A stretch of 64,000 nt of DNA from Flavobacteriaceae bacterium (GCA_013043685.1 JABDNT010000013.1:26618-90617); one strand, 5' to 3'. Positions 16,733 through 26,683 are shown, numbered from the stretch's first letter. A program made the numbers and translations. The notes: generated by a model from the letters alone, not told the origin.

Positions 16733-18202
16733 TTATTTAAGATGAAATTCGGGCATTCGACAAATATGGACTAGCAAGAGTAAACATTGATAGGGCGCAG
16801 AGTCCCAATCGAGATTCCAAAATCCATTGTCGTAATAATTCTGAGGCACTTCCCATTTAAAAATGTCTGTCGCAATATCGTAATCGGTTGCCGTATTTAA
16901 TCCCTTTGGAACAAAATGATCCACCATTACCCGAGTAATGAATTCGGGATCATTACTGTTATTCGTAAGTTCTTTGGCAAGGTCAGTGAGTGATAATTCA
17001 TATCCGTTCTCAAAAAGATAGGTCACATATACTTCCATAAACTCCCAGCGACCTGTGAGCGTAGAGCTATTAATCCATGTTTCGTCTCCCTGCCATCCCG
17101 AAACGTCCGGGGGGTCATAAATGGCTTGCCCCATAAGACCAGCGTAATATACGAAGGCATTCATGACAAAATTATTATAAAAGAAGCTTCCTTCATTTGC
17201 AAAGCTTAAAATAACATCTAACGGACTTTTAATCACTACGCCCAAGGCTCGTTCATCAAAAAAGTGTTCACTTTTAAAAAGTTGCTTGAGCATTGGGACC
17301 ATATCAAAATTGTTGTTGATCAAGGTTTGAACAAGAGGTGTAATTATGTCTTGTTGGATCATGGCATCAATGTCGGGGCTTACAAAAAAGCGATACAGTT
17401 TTGCGCATATATGATTTGCGATCTCGGTACTGCGCTGGTCAAAGAGGATATCAATCACATCGTCGTAACCCCAGTTTCCTGTTTGTCCGAAAATGGTCTT
17501 GTTGGTATCGTCAAAAGTACTGGCGTCAAAGTATATGTCGGCGCCAGGTTCTGTCCAGTGATTGTATCCGGTAAGAGCACGTGCAGTTTCGGTAATATCA
17601 TCCTGAGAATACCCGTTTCCTTCTCCCAGAGTAAATAGTTCATACAGCTCTCGTGCATAGTTCTCATTGGGTTCGTTATTGGTATTTTCAAAACCATTGA
17701 GATATAACAACATGTTATTATCAGTACCTACACTTCGAACAAAATCCCTGTAATTACCCAATGCATTTACTTGTAGCATATTATAATACTGGAACAAATA
17801 AGGTGCGTAATTTATGGTATCTAATTGAGTGACAAAGTGGTTCATCCAGAAAATTGCCATCCGACCTCTAAGATTTTCGGAGATGAGGTGATTTCCGGTT
17901 TCAATACGCCATTCGTTGATATACTGAGTATTCTCAGTTTGAAAATCGGTAAAATCACTCACTGCATAATATGCCCAAAATGGAGCTGACGCCGGTGGGA
18001 GATTAAAAGCTGTGTCTACCAGATCGTCAATAAAGTCATTCGGGGAGAGCATCAGAGCATCATCAATTTGCATGATATTAGCACCAAAACCAAGTCGTCT
18101 AAAGACATGTTTTACCTTGCTGGTATTCCATGGATTTCCGCTTGAAGGTACGTATGGAGAGAGTGGTGCCGTGTTACAGGACATGTAGGCAGCTATTTCC
18201 AT
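16733..18202 (-). CDS. DUF1800 family protein
   Basis: The protein has 489 residues. The diagnostic start KVKHVFRRLGFGA (about 30-42), the central FWMNHFVTQ, the NENYARELYELFTLGEGNGYSQDDITETARALTGY region and PPDVSGWQG all match the DUF1800 family. No clear signal peptide is visible, and the beginning MEIAAYMSCNTAPLSPY is not hydrophobic. It is first in an operand pair with the DUF1501 gene (7-nt gap) that ends in a terminator. The two products probably act together on the same substrate or surface structure; this is inference from conserved pairing. Confidence 0.88.
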   Translation of the reverse strand: MEIAAYMSCNTAPLSPYVPSSGNPWNTSKVKHVFRRLGFGANIMQIDDALMLSPNDFIDDLVDTAFNLPPASAPFWAYYAVSDFTDFQTENTQYINEWRIETGNHLISENLRGRMAIFWMNHFVTQLDTINYAPYLFQYYNMLQVNALGNYRDFVRSVGTDNNMLLYLNGFENTNNEPNENYARELYELFTLGEGNGYSQDDITETARALTGYNHWTEPGADIYFDASTFDDTNKTIFGQTGNWGYDDVIDILFDQRSTEIANHICAKLYRFFVSPDIDAMIQQDIITPLVQTLINNNFDMVPMLKQLFKSEHFFDERALGVVIKSPLDVILSFANEGSFFYNNFVMNAFVYYAGLMGQAIYDPPDVSGWQGDETWINSSTLTGRWEFMEVYVTYLFENGYELSLTDLAKELTNNSNDPEFITRVMVDHFVPKGLNTATDYDIATDIFKWEVPQNYYDNGFWNLDWDSAPYQCLLLLVHICRMPEFHLK

Positions 18203-18328
18203 AAGGGATCATTTTTGGGATTACTTCTGGTCTAAATATACTGAAACATAGTGTTATACACTGATTGTAGCCGAATTTTAACAGAAAGGTTTAATTTAGA
18301 CATATATTGAGATGCAAATAAAAAACTT

Positions 18329-19231
18329 ATGGTGACACCCCCATTTTTGAAGCCTGGAGATATAGTTGGAATTGTATCTACTGCACGTAAAATTTCCAGA
18401 GATGAATTACAGCCTGCCTTTCAGCTTCTTTCGAAATGGGGACTGAAATTCATCTTAGGGAATACCATTGGTTCCGAGCAGGACCAATTTGCGGGAGACG
18501 ACGCTACCAGGGCCTTAGATCTTCAAACTATGCTGGATAATCCTAAAATTAGCGCTATCTGGTGCGCCAGGGGAGGTTATGGCACAGTCAGGCTGATCGA
18601 CACACTTGATTTTAAATATTTTAGTTCGAATCCCAAATGGATCATAGGCTATAGTGATATTACGGTCCTTCATTCTCACCTTAATACCCGGGGTATAGAA
18701 ACCTTGCACGCTCAAATGCCCCTGGAAATTGATAAGAAAAGTTACGAGACCGCCGAATCGATCCGCAATGCGTTGTTTGGTGATAAGAATGAGGTTAGCT
18801 TCGATAATCTTACGAAATTAGGGAGAACCGGCAAGGCCAGGGGAGAATTGACAGGGGGTAATTTATCGGTATTGTACTCTATATGTGGCAGTAGATCCGC
18901 TTTGAAAACAGATGGTAAAATATTGTTCCTCGAAGATCTGGATGAATATCTGTACCATGTAGACAGAATGCTGCAGAATTTGAAAAGAAACGGTTTATTC
19001 GATAATTTAAAAGGTTTGATCGTTGGCGGCATGACCGATATGAACGATAATACCATTCCTTTTGGAAAAACTGCCGAGGAAATCGTAGCGGACATTATTT
19101 CCGAGTACGATTTCCCGGTCTGTTTCAATTTTCCCGCAGGGCATGTACATGATAACAGGGCGTTGATTTTCGGACGAGAAGCGGAGCTCTTTGTCTCCGA
19201 TAATACCGTTGATCTTAGCTTTACTTCTTAA
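18329..19231 (+). CDS. ldcA: LD-carboxypeptidase (S66 family)
   Basis: Cleaves the L,D bond in murein tetrapeptides during peptidoglycan recycling. The 300-residue length is normal. The nucleophile Ser109 is in IIGYSDITVL. The other triad members are Glu202 (FLEDLDEYLYHVDRML) and His272 (FPAGHVHDN), which match the Ser/Glu/His triad of Pseudomonas LdcA. No signal peptide is visible, so it is cytoplasmic. Its last 11 nt overlap the end of the convergent LRR gene. Confidence 0.92.
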   Translation: MVTPPFLKPGDIVGIVSTARKISRDELQPAFQLLSKWGLKFILGNTIGSEQDQFAGDDATRALDLQTMLDNPKISAIWCARGGYGTVRLIDTLDFKYFSSNPKWIIGYSDITVLHSHLNTRGIETLHAQMPLEIDKKSYETAESIRNALFGDKNEVSFDNLTKLGRTGKARGELTGGNLSVLYSICGSRSALKTDGKILFLEDLDEYLYHVDRMLQNLKRNGLFDNLKGLIVGGMTDMNDNTIPFGKTAEEIVADIISEYDFPVCFNFPAGHVHDNRALIFGREAELFVSDNTVDLSFTS

Positions 19232-20273
19232 AGATCTTATGGGTGTGCTGCCGACCGTCGCTTAGCGTTATTTTCAGGAAATAGATGCCAGTGGCAAAGT
19301 TTGAGATATCGACAGTTTCGGCAACCGGTAAGCTTTGTTTCTGGCCGGCTAAATTTATCCATTCCAATGTCTCGATCTCTGTATTTGTGTTTAATTGAAT
19401 ATAGAAGGAGTTGGTTGCAGGATTGGGTGCTATTACCACATCGAAATTTGAATTGTCATTATTACCCAGAACGCAGGTTTCTGAATATTCCGCAGTCGCA
19501 TCTTTGTTCCAGTTTGTCGCATTGGAAGCAAAAACTACATCATCTACACAGATAAGTTGAAGATCCGGGTTCCCCCTGGCATCCATGGTGTTGATATTCG
19601 TATTATTTCCATTTCGAAGATCCAAAAAGACCAGGTCATTGTCCTCGAAACGTAATGTTGCCAGAATGGGCGCCGTTGTTAGATCGATATTAGTGAGACT
19701 ATTGTTATAGATCCATACAATTTCGAGCAAGGTAGGTGAAGCAGGAAAGGTGATGGAAGTCAAACTATTATCATGTGCCACGATCTGGTAGAGATTCAAA
19801 TTGTTGGCAAGGTCCAGATCCGTCAACTGATTATTCTGCAAAGTAATATCGCTGAGAGCCAGATTATTGGCCAGATTAATGTTGGTAAGGGAATTGTCAC
19901 TGGCATTCAAACTTATAAGATCGTTGTTGGCATTTATATTAAGGCTGCTTATTAAATTATTGTTGCAGTCGAGGAAGGTAAGCATCGTATTGAACGACAG
20001 ATCGAGGTTGCTTATCATATTGTCTTCGCAGTCGAGCATAAGCAGATCCACAAAGGCTTCAATCCCGGCAAGATTAGAGATACCCGAGTCGCTCACATTT
20101 AAGTTAGTTACGCCTTCAGCGTCACTGTTCAGTATATTCCCATTCATACCGTTGGTATCAATGCCTAAAGAGATGAGCTTAGCTTCAAAGGCAGGGTCTG
20201 GCACAGGTGTGGTCTGGCTATAGCTAATAGTAGTAATAAATAAAGCGACAGTTATTAGAATTTGTAGTTTCAT
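19221..20273 (-). CDS. Secreted leucine-rich-repeat protein with T9SS sorting tail
   Basis: The protein has 350 residues from ATG 20273, with signal peptide MKLQILITVALFITTISYSQ. The frame extends 67 codons upstream, but that part has no signal and runs toward the divergent yraN start, so I reject it. After the family-typical VPDPAFEAKLISLGIDTNG come about ten Asn/Leu-rich repeats of about 21 residues (LNVSDSGISNLAGIE, LDCNNNLISSLNINANN and so on). The C-terminal ~75 residues form a T9SS tail (NPATNSFYIQLN, GIYFLKITLSDG) ending in KIFKK. It is probably a surface-exposed binding protein. Convergent overlap of 11 nt with ldcA. Confidence 0.88.
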   Translation of the reverse strand: MKLQILITVALFITTISYSQTTPVPDPAFEAKLISLGIDTNGMNGNILNSDAEGVTNLNVSDSGISNLAGIEAFVDLLMLDCEDNMISNLDLSFNTMLTFLDCNNNLISSLNINANNDLISLNASDNSLTNINLANNLALSDITLQNNQLTDLDLANNLNLYQIVAHDNSLTSITFPASPTLLEIVWIYNNSLTNIDLTTAPILATLRFEDNDLVFLDLRNGNNTNINTMDARGNPDLQLICVDDVVFASNATNWNKDATAEYSETCVLGNNDNSNFDVVIAPNPATNSFYIQLNTNTEIETLEWINLAGQKQSLPVAETVDISNFATGIYFLKITLSDGRQHTHKIFKK

Positions 20274-20419
20274 GATGTTCGGATTTAATGTTGATGTAAA
20301 ATTAAATCCTTCCTCATGTGCCGGCTGGTACAGATGTATCAATACCTGTAATTTATGTAACCAGACCACTGGTTTATGATAATTCAGTGATTTTTTAATT
20401 GTTTTTAGCAAATTGCAAT

Positions 20420-20779
20420 ATGGCTTATCACAATGAACTGGGAAAATTAGGGGAGGAACTCGCAGTGGCTTCATTGATTAGCAAGGGGTATGAAATCCTG
20501 GAACGTAATTTTGTGTTTGAAAAAGCCGAAATCGATATCATCTCAAAAAAGGATGATCAATTGGTTATTGTAGAAGTCAAAACCAGAAATAGTGCGGTGT
20601 TTGGAGACCCGCAGAGTTTTGTATCAAAAGGGAAAATAAAACTATTGGTGAAAGCGGCGAACGAATATGTGTTACGGAACGATCTGGACACGGAAGTTCG
20701 ATTTGATATTATAGCAGTTCTAAAGAATAAGTATGTGGAACAGATAGCCCATTTTGAAAATGCATTCTATCATTTTTGA
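20420..20779 (+). CDS. yraN: YraN family (UPF0102) endonuclease-like protein
   Basis: The protein has 119 residues from the ATG of MAYHNELGK. The restriction-endonuclease-like core is visible. GKLGEELAVASLISKGYEIL is the first helix. The catalytic-type motif runs E-x-D-I-I (AEIDIISKKDDQLVIVEVKTRN) with D-x(8-10)-EVK, and RFDIIAV is the last strand. The cellular role of this widespread family is not settled (DNA or recombination processing is suspected). It is convergent with mfd, 11 nt apart. Confidence 0.9.
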   Translation: MAYHNELGKLGEELAVASLISKGYEILERNFVFEKAEIDIISKKDDQLVIVEVKTRNSAVFGDPQSFVSKGKIKLLVKAANEYVLRNDLDTEVRFDIIAVLKNKYVEQIAHFENAFYHF

Positions 20780-20790
20780 AAAATATAACC

Positions 20791-23700
20791 CTAAGTAAAT
20801 GGACGCAATACTTCCAGGGCTTTATTCACCGAAGTGATTTGCTCGAAAGATAGCAGTAGCCGAAGTCCGCTGCGCGTTTGCTTTTCTTTCATTTTCACCA
20901 TTTGAGGATGGCTTTGAACATATTGAAGTACTCTTGTGAAAGTGTCGCTTTGGTAATAGGCACTCTGCTGGTCGCTTACAAAATATCCAACAAGCCTGTT
21001 CTTCTTCATAACCACTCTTTCAAGCCCCATGGAAATGGCAATCCATTTAATTCGAACACTGTTGAGCAGATCTTTAGCCTGCTCCGGAAGCTCTCCAAAT
21101 CGATCCAACAACTCTGCTTCGAACTGCTGAAGCTGATCTTCAGATTCTAATGTATTAAGCTTTTGATATAAATTAAGGCGTTCTGTAATATTGTTGACAT
21201 AATCGTCAGGGAAAAGAAGCTCGAAGTCAGTATCGATAACCGCTTCTTTCACAAAATCTTTAAGTTCATGTTCGGTACCTGCGTAAAGGTCCTTGAATTC
21301 TTTCTCTTTCAGTTCATCAATAGCTTCAGAAAGAATTTTTTGATAAGTTTCAAATCCAATTTCATTGATAAATCCACTTTGTTCACCACCCAACAGATCT
21401 CCTGCACCTCGAATTTCAAGGTCCTTCATTGCGATATTGAATCCACTTCCCAGCTCACTGAATTGTTCCAGGGCTGTGATGCGTTTTCTGGCATCATCGG
21501 TCATAGCAGAAAAAGGAGGAGTGATAAAATAACAGAAAGCCTTTTTATTGCTTCGTCCTACGCGGCCCCGCATCTGGTGTAGATCTGAAAGACCGAAATT
21601 ATTGGCGTTATTGACAAAAATAGTATTCGCATTGGGGACATCAAGTCCGCTTTCAATGATAGTGGTAGAAACCAGTACATCAAATTGGTTATTCATGAAA
21701 GCAAGCATGAGATGTTCCAGTTTCCTGCCATCAAGTTGCCCGTGTCCAATCCCAATTTTTGCTTCAGGGACCAGCCGTTGAATCATCCCGGCAACTTCCT
21801 TTATGTTCTCAATACGGTTATGGACGAAGAACACCTGTCCGCCCCTGGAAATTTCATAGCGAATGGCATCACGGATAATCTCTTCTGAAAATCGGATCAC
21901 CTGGGTATCCACCGGATAGCGGTTTGGAGGAGGCGTTGTAATTACCGAGAGATCGCGCGCAGCCATTAGGCTAAACTGAAGCGTGCGTGGAATAGGCGTG
22001 GCGGTTAGGGTTAAGGTATCCACATTTTCTTTTATGGTCTTCAGCTTGTCCTTTACAGCCACCCCGAATTTTTGTTCTTCATCAATAATAAGTAACCCGA
22101 GATCCTTAAAAACTACCGACTTGTTCACCAGCTGATGTGTGCCAATGACTATATCCAGTTTTCCATTCGCCAGGTTTTCAAGTACGGTTCGCCTTTGCCG
22201 TGCACTTCTGAAACGATTGAGGTAATCCACATTCACCGGCATATCGGCAAGACGTTCACTAAATGTTTTGAAATGCTGAAAAGCCAGAATAGTAGTAGGT
22301 ACCAATACAGCTACCTGCTTTCCGTTGTCCACCGCTTTGAACGCCGCTCTTATAGCTACTTCTGTTTTGCCGAAACCAACGTCACCACAAACCAACCTAT
22401 CCATAGGGCGCTCGTTTTCCATGTCCCGCTTTACGTCTTCCGTTGCCCTCGTCTGGTCGGGGGTATCTTCGTATATGAAGGAAGACTCCAGTTCCAGTTG
22501 CAAGTATGAATCCGGAGCAAATGCTTCCCCTTTTTGCAGTCGGCGTTTCGCGTAGAGTTCGATAAGGTTAAAAGCAATTTCCTTTACACGTTTCTTGGTT
22601 TTTTGCTTTAGTTTTTTCCAAGCTGCGCTACCAAGTTTATAGATCTTAGGGACGGCCCCGTCTTTACCATTATATTTTGAGATCTTATGGAGCGAATGAA
22701 TGCTGAGGTAAAGGATATCACGTTCACCATACATGAGTTTAATGGCTTCCTGTTGTTTTCCCTCTACATCGATCTTCTGAAGACCTCCAAATTTTCCTAT
22801 ACCATGATCGATATGGGTAACATAATCCCCTACTTCCAGGTTGGTAAGTTCCTTTAGTGTTAAAGCCTGTTTCTTGGCATAACTGTTCTTTAGCTCAAAC
22901 TTATGATACCGCTCAAAGATCTGGTGATCGGTATAGCATATTTTCTTTTGGTCATGGTCTATGAACCCCTGGAATAACGGAAATACTATGGTTTCGAAGG
23001 CGTCTACGTGTTGTTCGGCATCTTCAAATATATCGTGAAATCGTTTGGCCTGCTGCTCACTGCTGCAAAAAATATAGTTGATATATCCTTCAGCGGCATT
23101 CGCGTTTAAGTTGTCTATAAGCAAATTGAACTGCTTGTTGAACGATGGCTGCGGAACTATATTAAACGTAATATTGCAATTATACGTTGAAACATTATTT
23201 TTCGATAACCGAACAACTGAAAATTTATTTAGCTGACTTTCCAAAAGTTGAGATGTACAGAACAGATCTTCAGGGGGGCTCATTGATACTGCCCCGTCTG
23301 CTTCACTGAAAGCTTCGGTAGCTTTCATAAACAACTTATCGATCGCTGTGGTAAGTAATTCTTCATTCCTCAGGAAAACCAGGGTTTTAGATCTTATATA
23401 GTCCAGGAAACTCTCCCTATTTTCCTCAACCATCTTATTTTCTACGTTTGGGATAATGGAAATTCGTTTAATCTGTTCCAGGGATAATTGAGTCTCGACA
23501 TCAAATGTCCGTATGCTTTCCACCTCGTCGCCGAAAAATTCGATGCGATAAGGTTCATCATGGCTGAAAGAAAAAACATCCAGAATACCACCGCGAACCG
23601 AGAACTCCCCGGGCTCCGTAACAAAATCGGTACGTTTAAATCGATACTCAAATAGAACTTCGTTCACAAAATCGATGGACACCTCCTCACCGACCTTCAA

Positions 23701-24132
23701 TTTCAAGGTGTTCTTCTCCAACTCTCTTCTCGTGACGACCTTTTCGAATAAGGCCTCGGGATAGGTTACTATGATTGCAGGTTTCCGACGGGAATTCAAT
23801 CGATTAAGAACCTCACTCCGCAACAGGACATTAGCATTATCAGTCTCTTCAATCTGATAGGGCCTGCGGTAACTTCCGGGGTAGAATAAAACATTTTGGT
23901 CCCCCAGTAAATTTTCAAGATCGTTCAGGTGATACGCTGCATCTTCCTTATCGTTTAGTATTAGCAAATAAGGGACTTCTGAAGTTTTAAAAAGCTCGGC
24001 AACGACGAGGGAGAGCGAAGAGCCAACAAGTGAGTTAACATGGATGTTTTTTTCAGAACTGTCAATAGCTTCCCTCAGTTCCCGGGTTTCCGGAGACTGT
24101 TCAAAAAGCGACCGTACAAGGGCTTTGCTCAT
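20791..24132 (-). CDS. mfd: Transcription-repair coupling factor
   Basis: Removes RNA polymerase stalled at lesions and recruits UvrA. The protein has 1113 residues from ATG 24132. The UvrB-like N-terminal part has VVTYPEALFEKVV and PGEFSVRGGILDVFSFSHDEPYRIEFFGDEVESIR. The RNAP-interaction domain is GDYVTHIDHGIGKFGGL. The SF2 translocase shows Walker A (GDVGFGKTE), DEEQ box (LLIIDEEQKFGV), TATPIPRTLQ, and motif VI QMRGRVGRS. A TRCF C-terminal domain follows. The in-frame TTG nine bases upstream lies inside a perfect promoter box and is rejected as start. Six bases separate that box from the ATG. Confidence 0.97.
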   Translation of the reverse strand: MSKALVRSLFEQSPETRELREAIDSSEKNIHVNSLVGSSLSLVVAELFKTSEVPYLLILNDKEDAAYHLNDLENLLGDQNVLFYPGSYRRPYQIEETDNANVLLRSEVLNRLNSRRKPAIIVTYPEALFEKVVTRRELEKNTLKLKVGEEVSIDFVNEVLFEYRFKRTDFVTEPGEFSVRGGILDVFSFSHDEPYRIEFFGDEVESIRTFDVETQLSLEQIKRISIIPNVENKMVEENRESFLDYIRSKTLVFLRNEELLTTAIDKLFMKATEAFSEADGAVSMSPPEDLFCTSQLLESQLNKFSVVRLSKNNVSTYNCNITFNIVPQPSFNKQFNLLIDNLNANAAEGYINYIFCSSEQQAKRFHDIFEDAEQHVDAFETIVFPLFQGFIDHDQKKICYTDHQIFERYHKFELKNSYAKKQALTLKELTNLEVGDYVTHIDHGIGKFGGLQKIDVEGKQQEAIKLMYGERDILYLSIHSLHKISKYNGKDGAVPKIYKLGSAAWKKLKQKTKKRVKEIAFNLIELYAKRRLQKGEAFAPDSYLQLELESSFIYEDTPDQTRATEDVKRDMENERPMDRLVCGDVGFGKTEVAIRAAFKAVDNGKQVAVLVPTTILAFQHFKTFSERLADMPVNVDYLNRFRSARQRRTVLENLANGKLDIVIGTHQLVNKSVVFKDLGLLIIDEEQKFGVAVKDKLKTIKENVDTLTLTATPIPRTLQFSLMAARDLSVITTPPPNRYPVDTQVIRFSEEIIRDAIRYEISRGGQVFFVHNRIENIKEVAGMIQRLVPEAKIGIGHGQLDGRKLEHLMLAFMNNQFDVLVSTTIIESGLDVPNANTIFVNNANNFGLSDLHQMRGRVGRSNKKAFCYFITPPFSAMTDDARKRITALEQFSELGSGFNIAMKDLEIRGAGDLLGGEQSGFINEIGFETYQKILSEAIDELKEKEFKDLYAGTEHELKDFVKEAVIDTDFELLFPDDYVNNITERLNLYQKLNTLESEDQLQQFEAELLDRFGELPEQAKDLLNSVRIKWIAISMGLERVVMKKNRLVGYFVSDQQSAYYQSDTFTRVLQYVQSHPQMVKMKEKQTRSGLRLLLSFEQITSVNKALEVLRPFT

Positions 24133-24138
24133 TGCGGG

Positions 24139-24146
24139 CAAAGATA
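24139..24146 (-). promoter_or_regulatory. -7 element 6 nt before the mfd start codon
   Basis: Minus-strand TATCTTTG then CCCGCA then ATG. This predicts a leaderless or near-leaderless mfd transcript that is independent of the aminotransferase gene upstream. Confidence 0.55.
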
Positions 24147-24159
24147 ATACAGCCCTTAC

Positions 24160-25305
24160 TTAAATGAAACAGTTCACGAGTTTTTCTATATCGGCCCTCG
24201 TATTGTAAAGATGAGGTGAAATACGAATCGATTGACCGCGGAAGGATACCTTTATGTTTTCGAGGGTGAGGATTTGCTTTATCTCTTTCATCGATCTCTT
24301 CCCCGTGCAGAAAATACCAAATAAATGCTGTGCCCTGAAATCGGGATCTTCTATAAAATATCCGTGATCCCGTAAGGATTTAATTCCATCTGCAGTAATA
24401 TCCCGGCAATAATCCTGGATCCTTTCAGGTCGCCAGTCGATGATTTGCTGAATAGCTTCCGCCAACATAGGAACCAGAATGAAATTACTGGATTCCCCTA
24501 CGTCAAATCTGGTCGCCTTGGGCTTAAATTCGGGATTGTAGGATGCAAGGTTGGTGAAATCCTCACTCCCTTTATGATTTATCCAATTATCCTCCAAAGG
24601 GGATCCCTGGTAGAACCGCTCACTGTAATACGCCATTCCCAGGCCGTACGCTCCCAGCATCCATTTGTAACCCCCACAAATTAAAGCATCAGGAGCTATA
24701 TCGGGAATGGAAAATGGAATTGCACCAATGCTCTGGGTGCCATCGATTATCAGATAAGCTCCAAATTCATTCAATTTTTTGCGGATGGCTTTTAGATCGA
24801 AAAAAGTCCCATCCGACCAATGCACTTGCGGTATGGCAACTACTTTCGTCCTGTTTGAAATAGCTTCAATTAATCGCTCATTCCATAATTTCCCACGGCC
24901 TTCGCTTAACGGGGGTGCCAAAATAGTTGTAATGCTTATTTCTTTTTCTTGCTCAACCTGCTTCCATGCATAGATATTACTTGGAAACTGGTCCTCCAGA
25001 ACAATGATCTCATCCCCTTTATTAAATGGAATATTCTTCGTCACTGTTGCAATCCCATAGGAGACAGATGGAATAATTGATACACTGTCGGGATCTGGAG
25101 CACCGATCAAGGCTGCAAATCTTTCTTTTAATATCTTCCGGTCTGTAAAAAAATGATGGCTTTCAATATGCTGTGGATTCGTCTTTCGCTTCAGATTTTC
25201 AATACCGATCCGTTCAACAGATTGCAGGAAGGGTGACATGGTGGCGCAATTAAGATACGTAACATCTTCAGAGAGGTTGAATAAATGTTTTTGACAATTA
25301 AGCAT
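24160..25305 (-). CDS. Class V aminotransferase / cysteine-desulfurase-like PLP enzyme
   Basis: The protein has 381 residues with fold-type I PLP signatures. These are the start YLNCATMSPF, PSVSYGIATV (phosphate-binding turn), IIDGTQSIGAIPF (the Asp that contacts the PLP pyridine N) and the Schiff-base Lys in ICGGYKWMLGAYG. The sequence is close to the isopenicillin-N-epimerase-like branch rather than to IscS/SufS, and it lacks an obvious flexible catalytic Cys loop. The true substrate is unknown. Its ATG overlaps the stop of the TspO-like gene by one base, so they are coupled. Confidence 0.85.
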   Translation of the reverse strand: MLNCQKHLFNLSEDVTYLNCATMSPFLQSVERIGIENLKRKTNPQHIESHHFFTDRKILKERFAALIGAPDPDSVSIIPSVSYGIATVTKNIPFNKGDEIIVLEDQFPSNIYAWKQVEQEKEISITTILAPPLSEGRGKLWNERLIEAISNRTKVVAIPQVHWSDGTFFDLKAIRKKLNEFGAYLIIDGTQSIGAIPFSIPDIAPDALICGGYKWMLGAYGLGMAYYSERFYQGSPLEDNWINHKGSEDFTNLASYNPEFKPKATRFDVGESSNFILVPMLAEAIQQIIDWRPERIQDYCRDITADGIKSLRDHGYFIEDPDFRAQHLFGIFCTGKRSMKEIKQILTLENIKVSFRGQSIRISPHLYNTRADIEKLVNCFI

Positions 25306-26102
25306 TAACGATGCGGGTATTGTTTGAGTTTAATAATTGGATTGGTCGCCCTGTTTCTATAGCCATGAATACTACTGCTTAAAAACAGGATAGCAGCAAC
25401 TGCTATGCTGGTAAATACAATAGCTTTGTTTCCTTCCCAATTGGCAATGGCAATAGCCACCAAGGCCCAAACTCCTACCAATGCAAATTCTCGCATATTA
25501 CGTTTCCAGGTAACAAGCAGATTGATTACGCCGGCTATTATAATCATGATTATTGTCCAGATACTTTCTGAAATACCAAGGCCATTCCATTCTAATTTGG
25601 TCAACCATGCTGAAACATTTGCTATGCTGGCTACAGTTACCCATCCGCTGTAGATTACAAAAGGCCACCATAAAAATGCGATTACAGAAATTGGCGCATC
25701 CCATCGCTCCATATTATTGTTCACGACAATTTTTAGCAGGGAAATAAGTAGCAGGAAAATGCACAGAACGGAAAGCCCGGTAAACTCATATAACCAGCAG
25801 AAAACCCATGCCCCGTTGGCGATACAGGAAAGTACAAACCACCACCCTGTTCTATTCACGAATTCGTCATCCCTAACTTTAACGAACAAGCTCCTGCCCT
25901 GGTAAATAATAAATCCGAAAAGGGAAAGATAGATCAGCCCCCAAATAGCAAAGGCGTAACCTGCCGGGGTAAATAGAGTAGTTAATTCACCAGAAACCTC
26001 ACCAATGGTGGTGTTGTTCATCTTGCCGGTGTTGGATAAATAATTGATTATAATTACCGATACCAACGCAATTCCGTTACTTATCTGCAGCGCTTTCTTC
26101 AT
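25305..26102 (-). CDS. TspO/MBR-related tryptophan-rich membrane protein
   Basis: The protein has 265 residues and about seven to eight hydrophobic helices. It is rich in Trp: AFAIWGLIYL, WWFVLSCIANGAWVFCWLYEF and ALVAIAIANWEG. This pattern matches 'tryptophan-rich sensory protein' homologues found in Flavobacteriia, which are distant, longer relatives of five-helix TspO. The ligand is unknown (tetrapyrroles for true TspO). It is translationally coupled to the following PLP enzyme by a TAATG overlap. Confidence 0.75.
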   Translation of the reverse strand: MKKALQISNGIALVSVIIINYLSNTGKMNNTTIGEVSGELTTLFTPAGYAFAIWGLIYLSLFGFIIYQGRSLFVKVRDDEFVNRTGWWFVLSCIANGAWVFCWLYEFTGLSVLCIFLLLISLLKIVVNNNMERWDAPISVIAFLWWPFVIYSGWVTVASIANVSAWLTKLEWNGLGISESIWTIIMIIIAGVINLLVTWKRNMREFALVGVWALVAIAIANWEGNKAIVFTSIAVAAILFLSSSIHGYRNRATNPIIKLKQYPHR

Positions 26103-26217
26103 TTACATAGAAATGTTTAAAGATAGGGGAAGTCTGCTATTTTTTCTATGAATTTGGAAAAGTTTAGTGAACGGTTATTTTCCGGCGATTTATTCAGTAA
26201 AAAACCGCGAATAGTCT

Positions 26218-26225
26218 TATTTTTG
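26218..26225 (+). promoter_or_regulatory. -7 element of the TerB-like gene
   Basis: TATTTTTG, a perfect TAnnTTTG, 17 nt before the ATG at 26243. Confidence 0.55.
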
Positions 26226-26242
26226 CAGTATAAAATTGAATT

Positions 26243-26668
26243 ATGGCATTTACAGAATTATTTGAGAGTGGAGAACGCTCCAGAAAATTAAGTCATTTCG
26301 CGTCTATCGTGCGTATGGCAATGGCTGACGGAGTAGTAAATGATGATGAAAAGCGCTTATTAAAGCGGTTCGCACTAAAACTGGATGTCTCGGAAGATGA
26401 ATTCAAAAAGATCACTAAGAATCCGAAAATTTATCCTATGAATCCGTCCAATTCTGCCGAGGACAGATTAGAGCGTATGCTCGATCTGTTTAAGATTATT
26501 TTCGCCGATAATGAAATTGACGATGAAGAGAAACGATTAGTGGAACGCTACGCGATAGGATTAGGGTACACAGAAGAATTAGCGGCCAAATTGATTAGTA
26601 GGTCCATTCGGATCTTCAAGGGAGGTTTGGATATGGAAGACTACAGATACCTGCTTAACAGGAAGTAG
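26243..26668 (+). CDS. TerB/DjlA-like helical protein
   Basis: The protein has 141 residues and is all-helical. It carries two copies of the acidic TerB-type loop, MAMADGVVNDDEKRLLKRFA (about 29-48) and IIFADNEIDDEEKRLVERYA (about 92-111). In TerB and DjlA such loops bind divalent metal or mediate contacts. No J domain, signal peptide or ter operon neighbours are present, so tellurite resistance should not be assumed. It is a single gene with its own -7 box and a terminator that lies inside the convergent kinase gene. Confidence 0.8.
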   Translation: MAFTELFESGERSRKLSHFASIVRMAMADGVVNDDEKRLLKRFALKLDVSEDEFKKITKNPKIYPMNPSNSAEDRLERMLDLFKIIFADNEIDDEEKRLVERYAIGLGYTEELAAKLISRSIRIFKGGLDMEDYRYLLNRK

Positions 26669-26683
26669 AAGATAAACCAGAGA

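Noticed and set aside
20359..20374. AACCAG-ACCA-CTGGTT dyad upstream of yraN
   Set aside because: Only 6-bp arms and no other support; likely chance.
20274..20474. 67-residue N-terminal extension of the LRR protein
   Set aside because: It has no signal peptide and overlaps the divergent yraN start. A clear signal peptide begins at ATG 20273.
24133..24141. TTG start three codons upstream of mfd
   Set aside because: The TTG is part of a perfect -7 box (TATCTTTG); the ATG six nt after the box is the better start. The same applies at 54343 (rsmA) and 6155.
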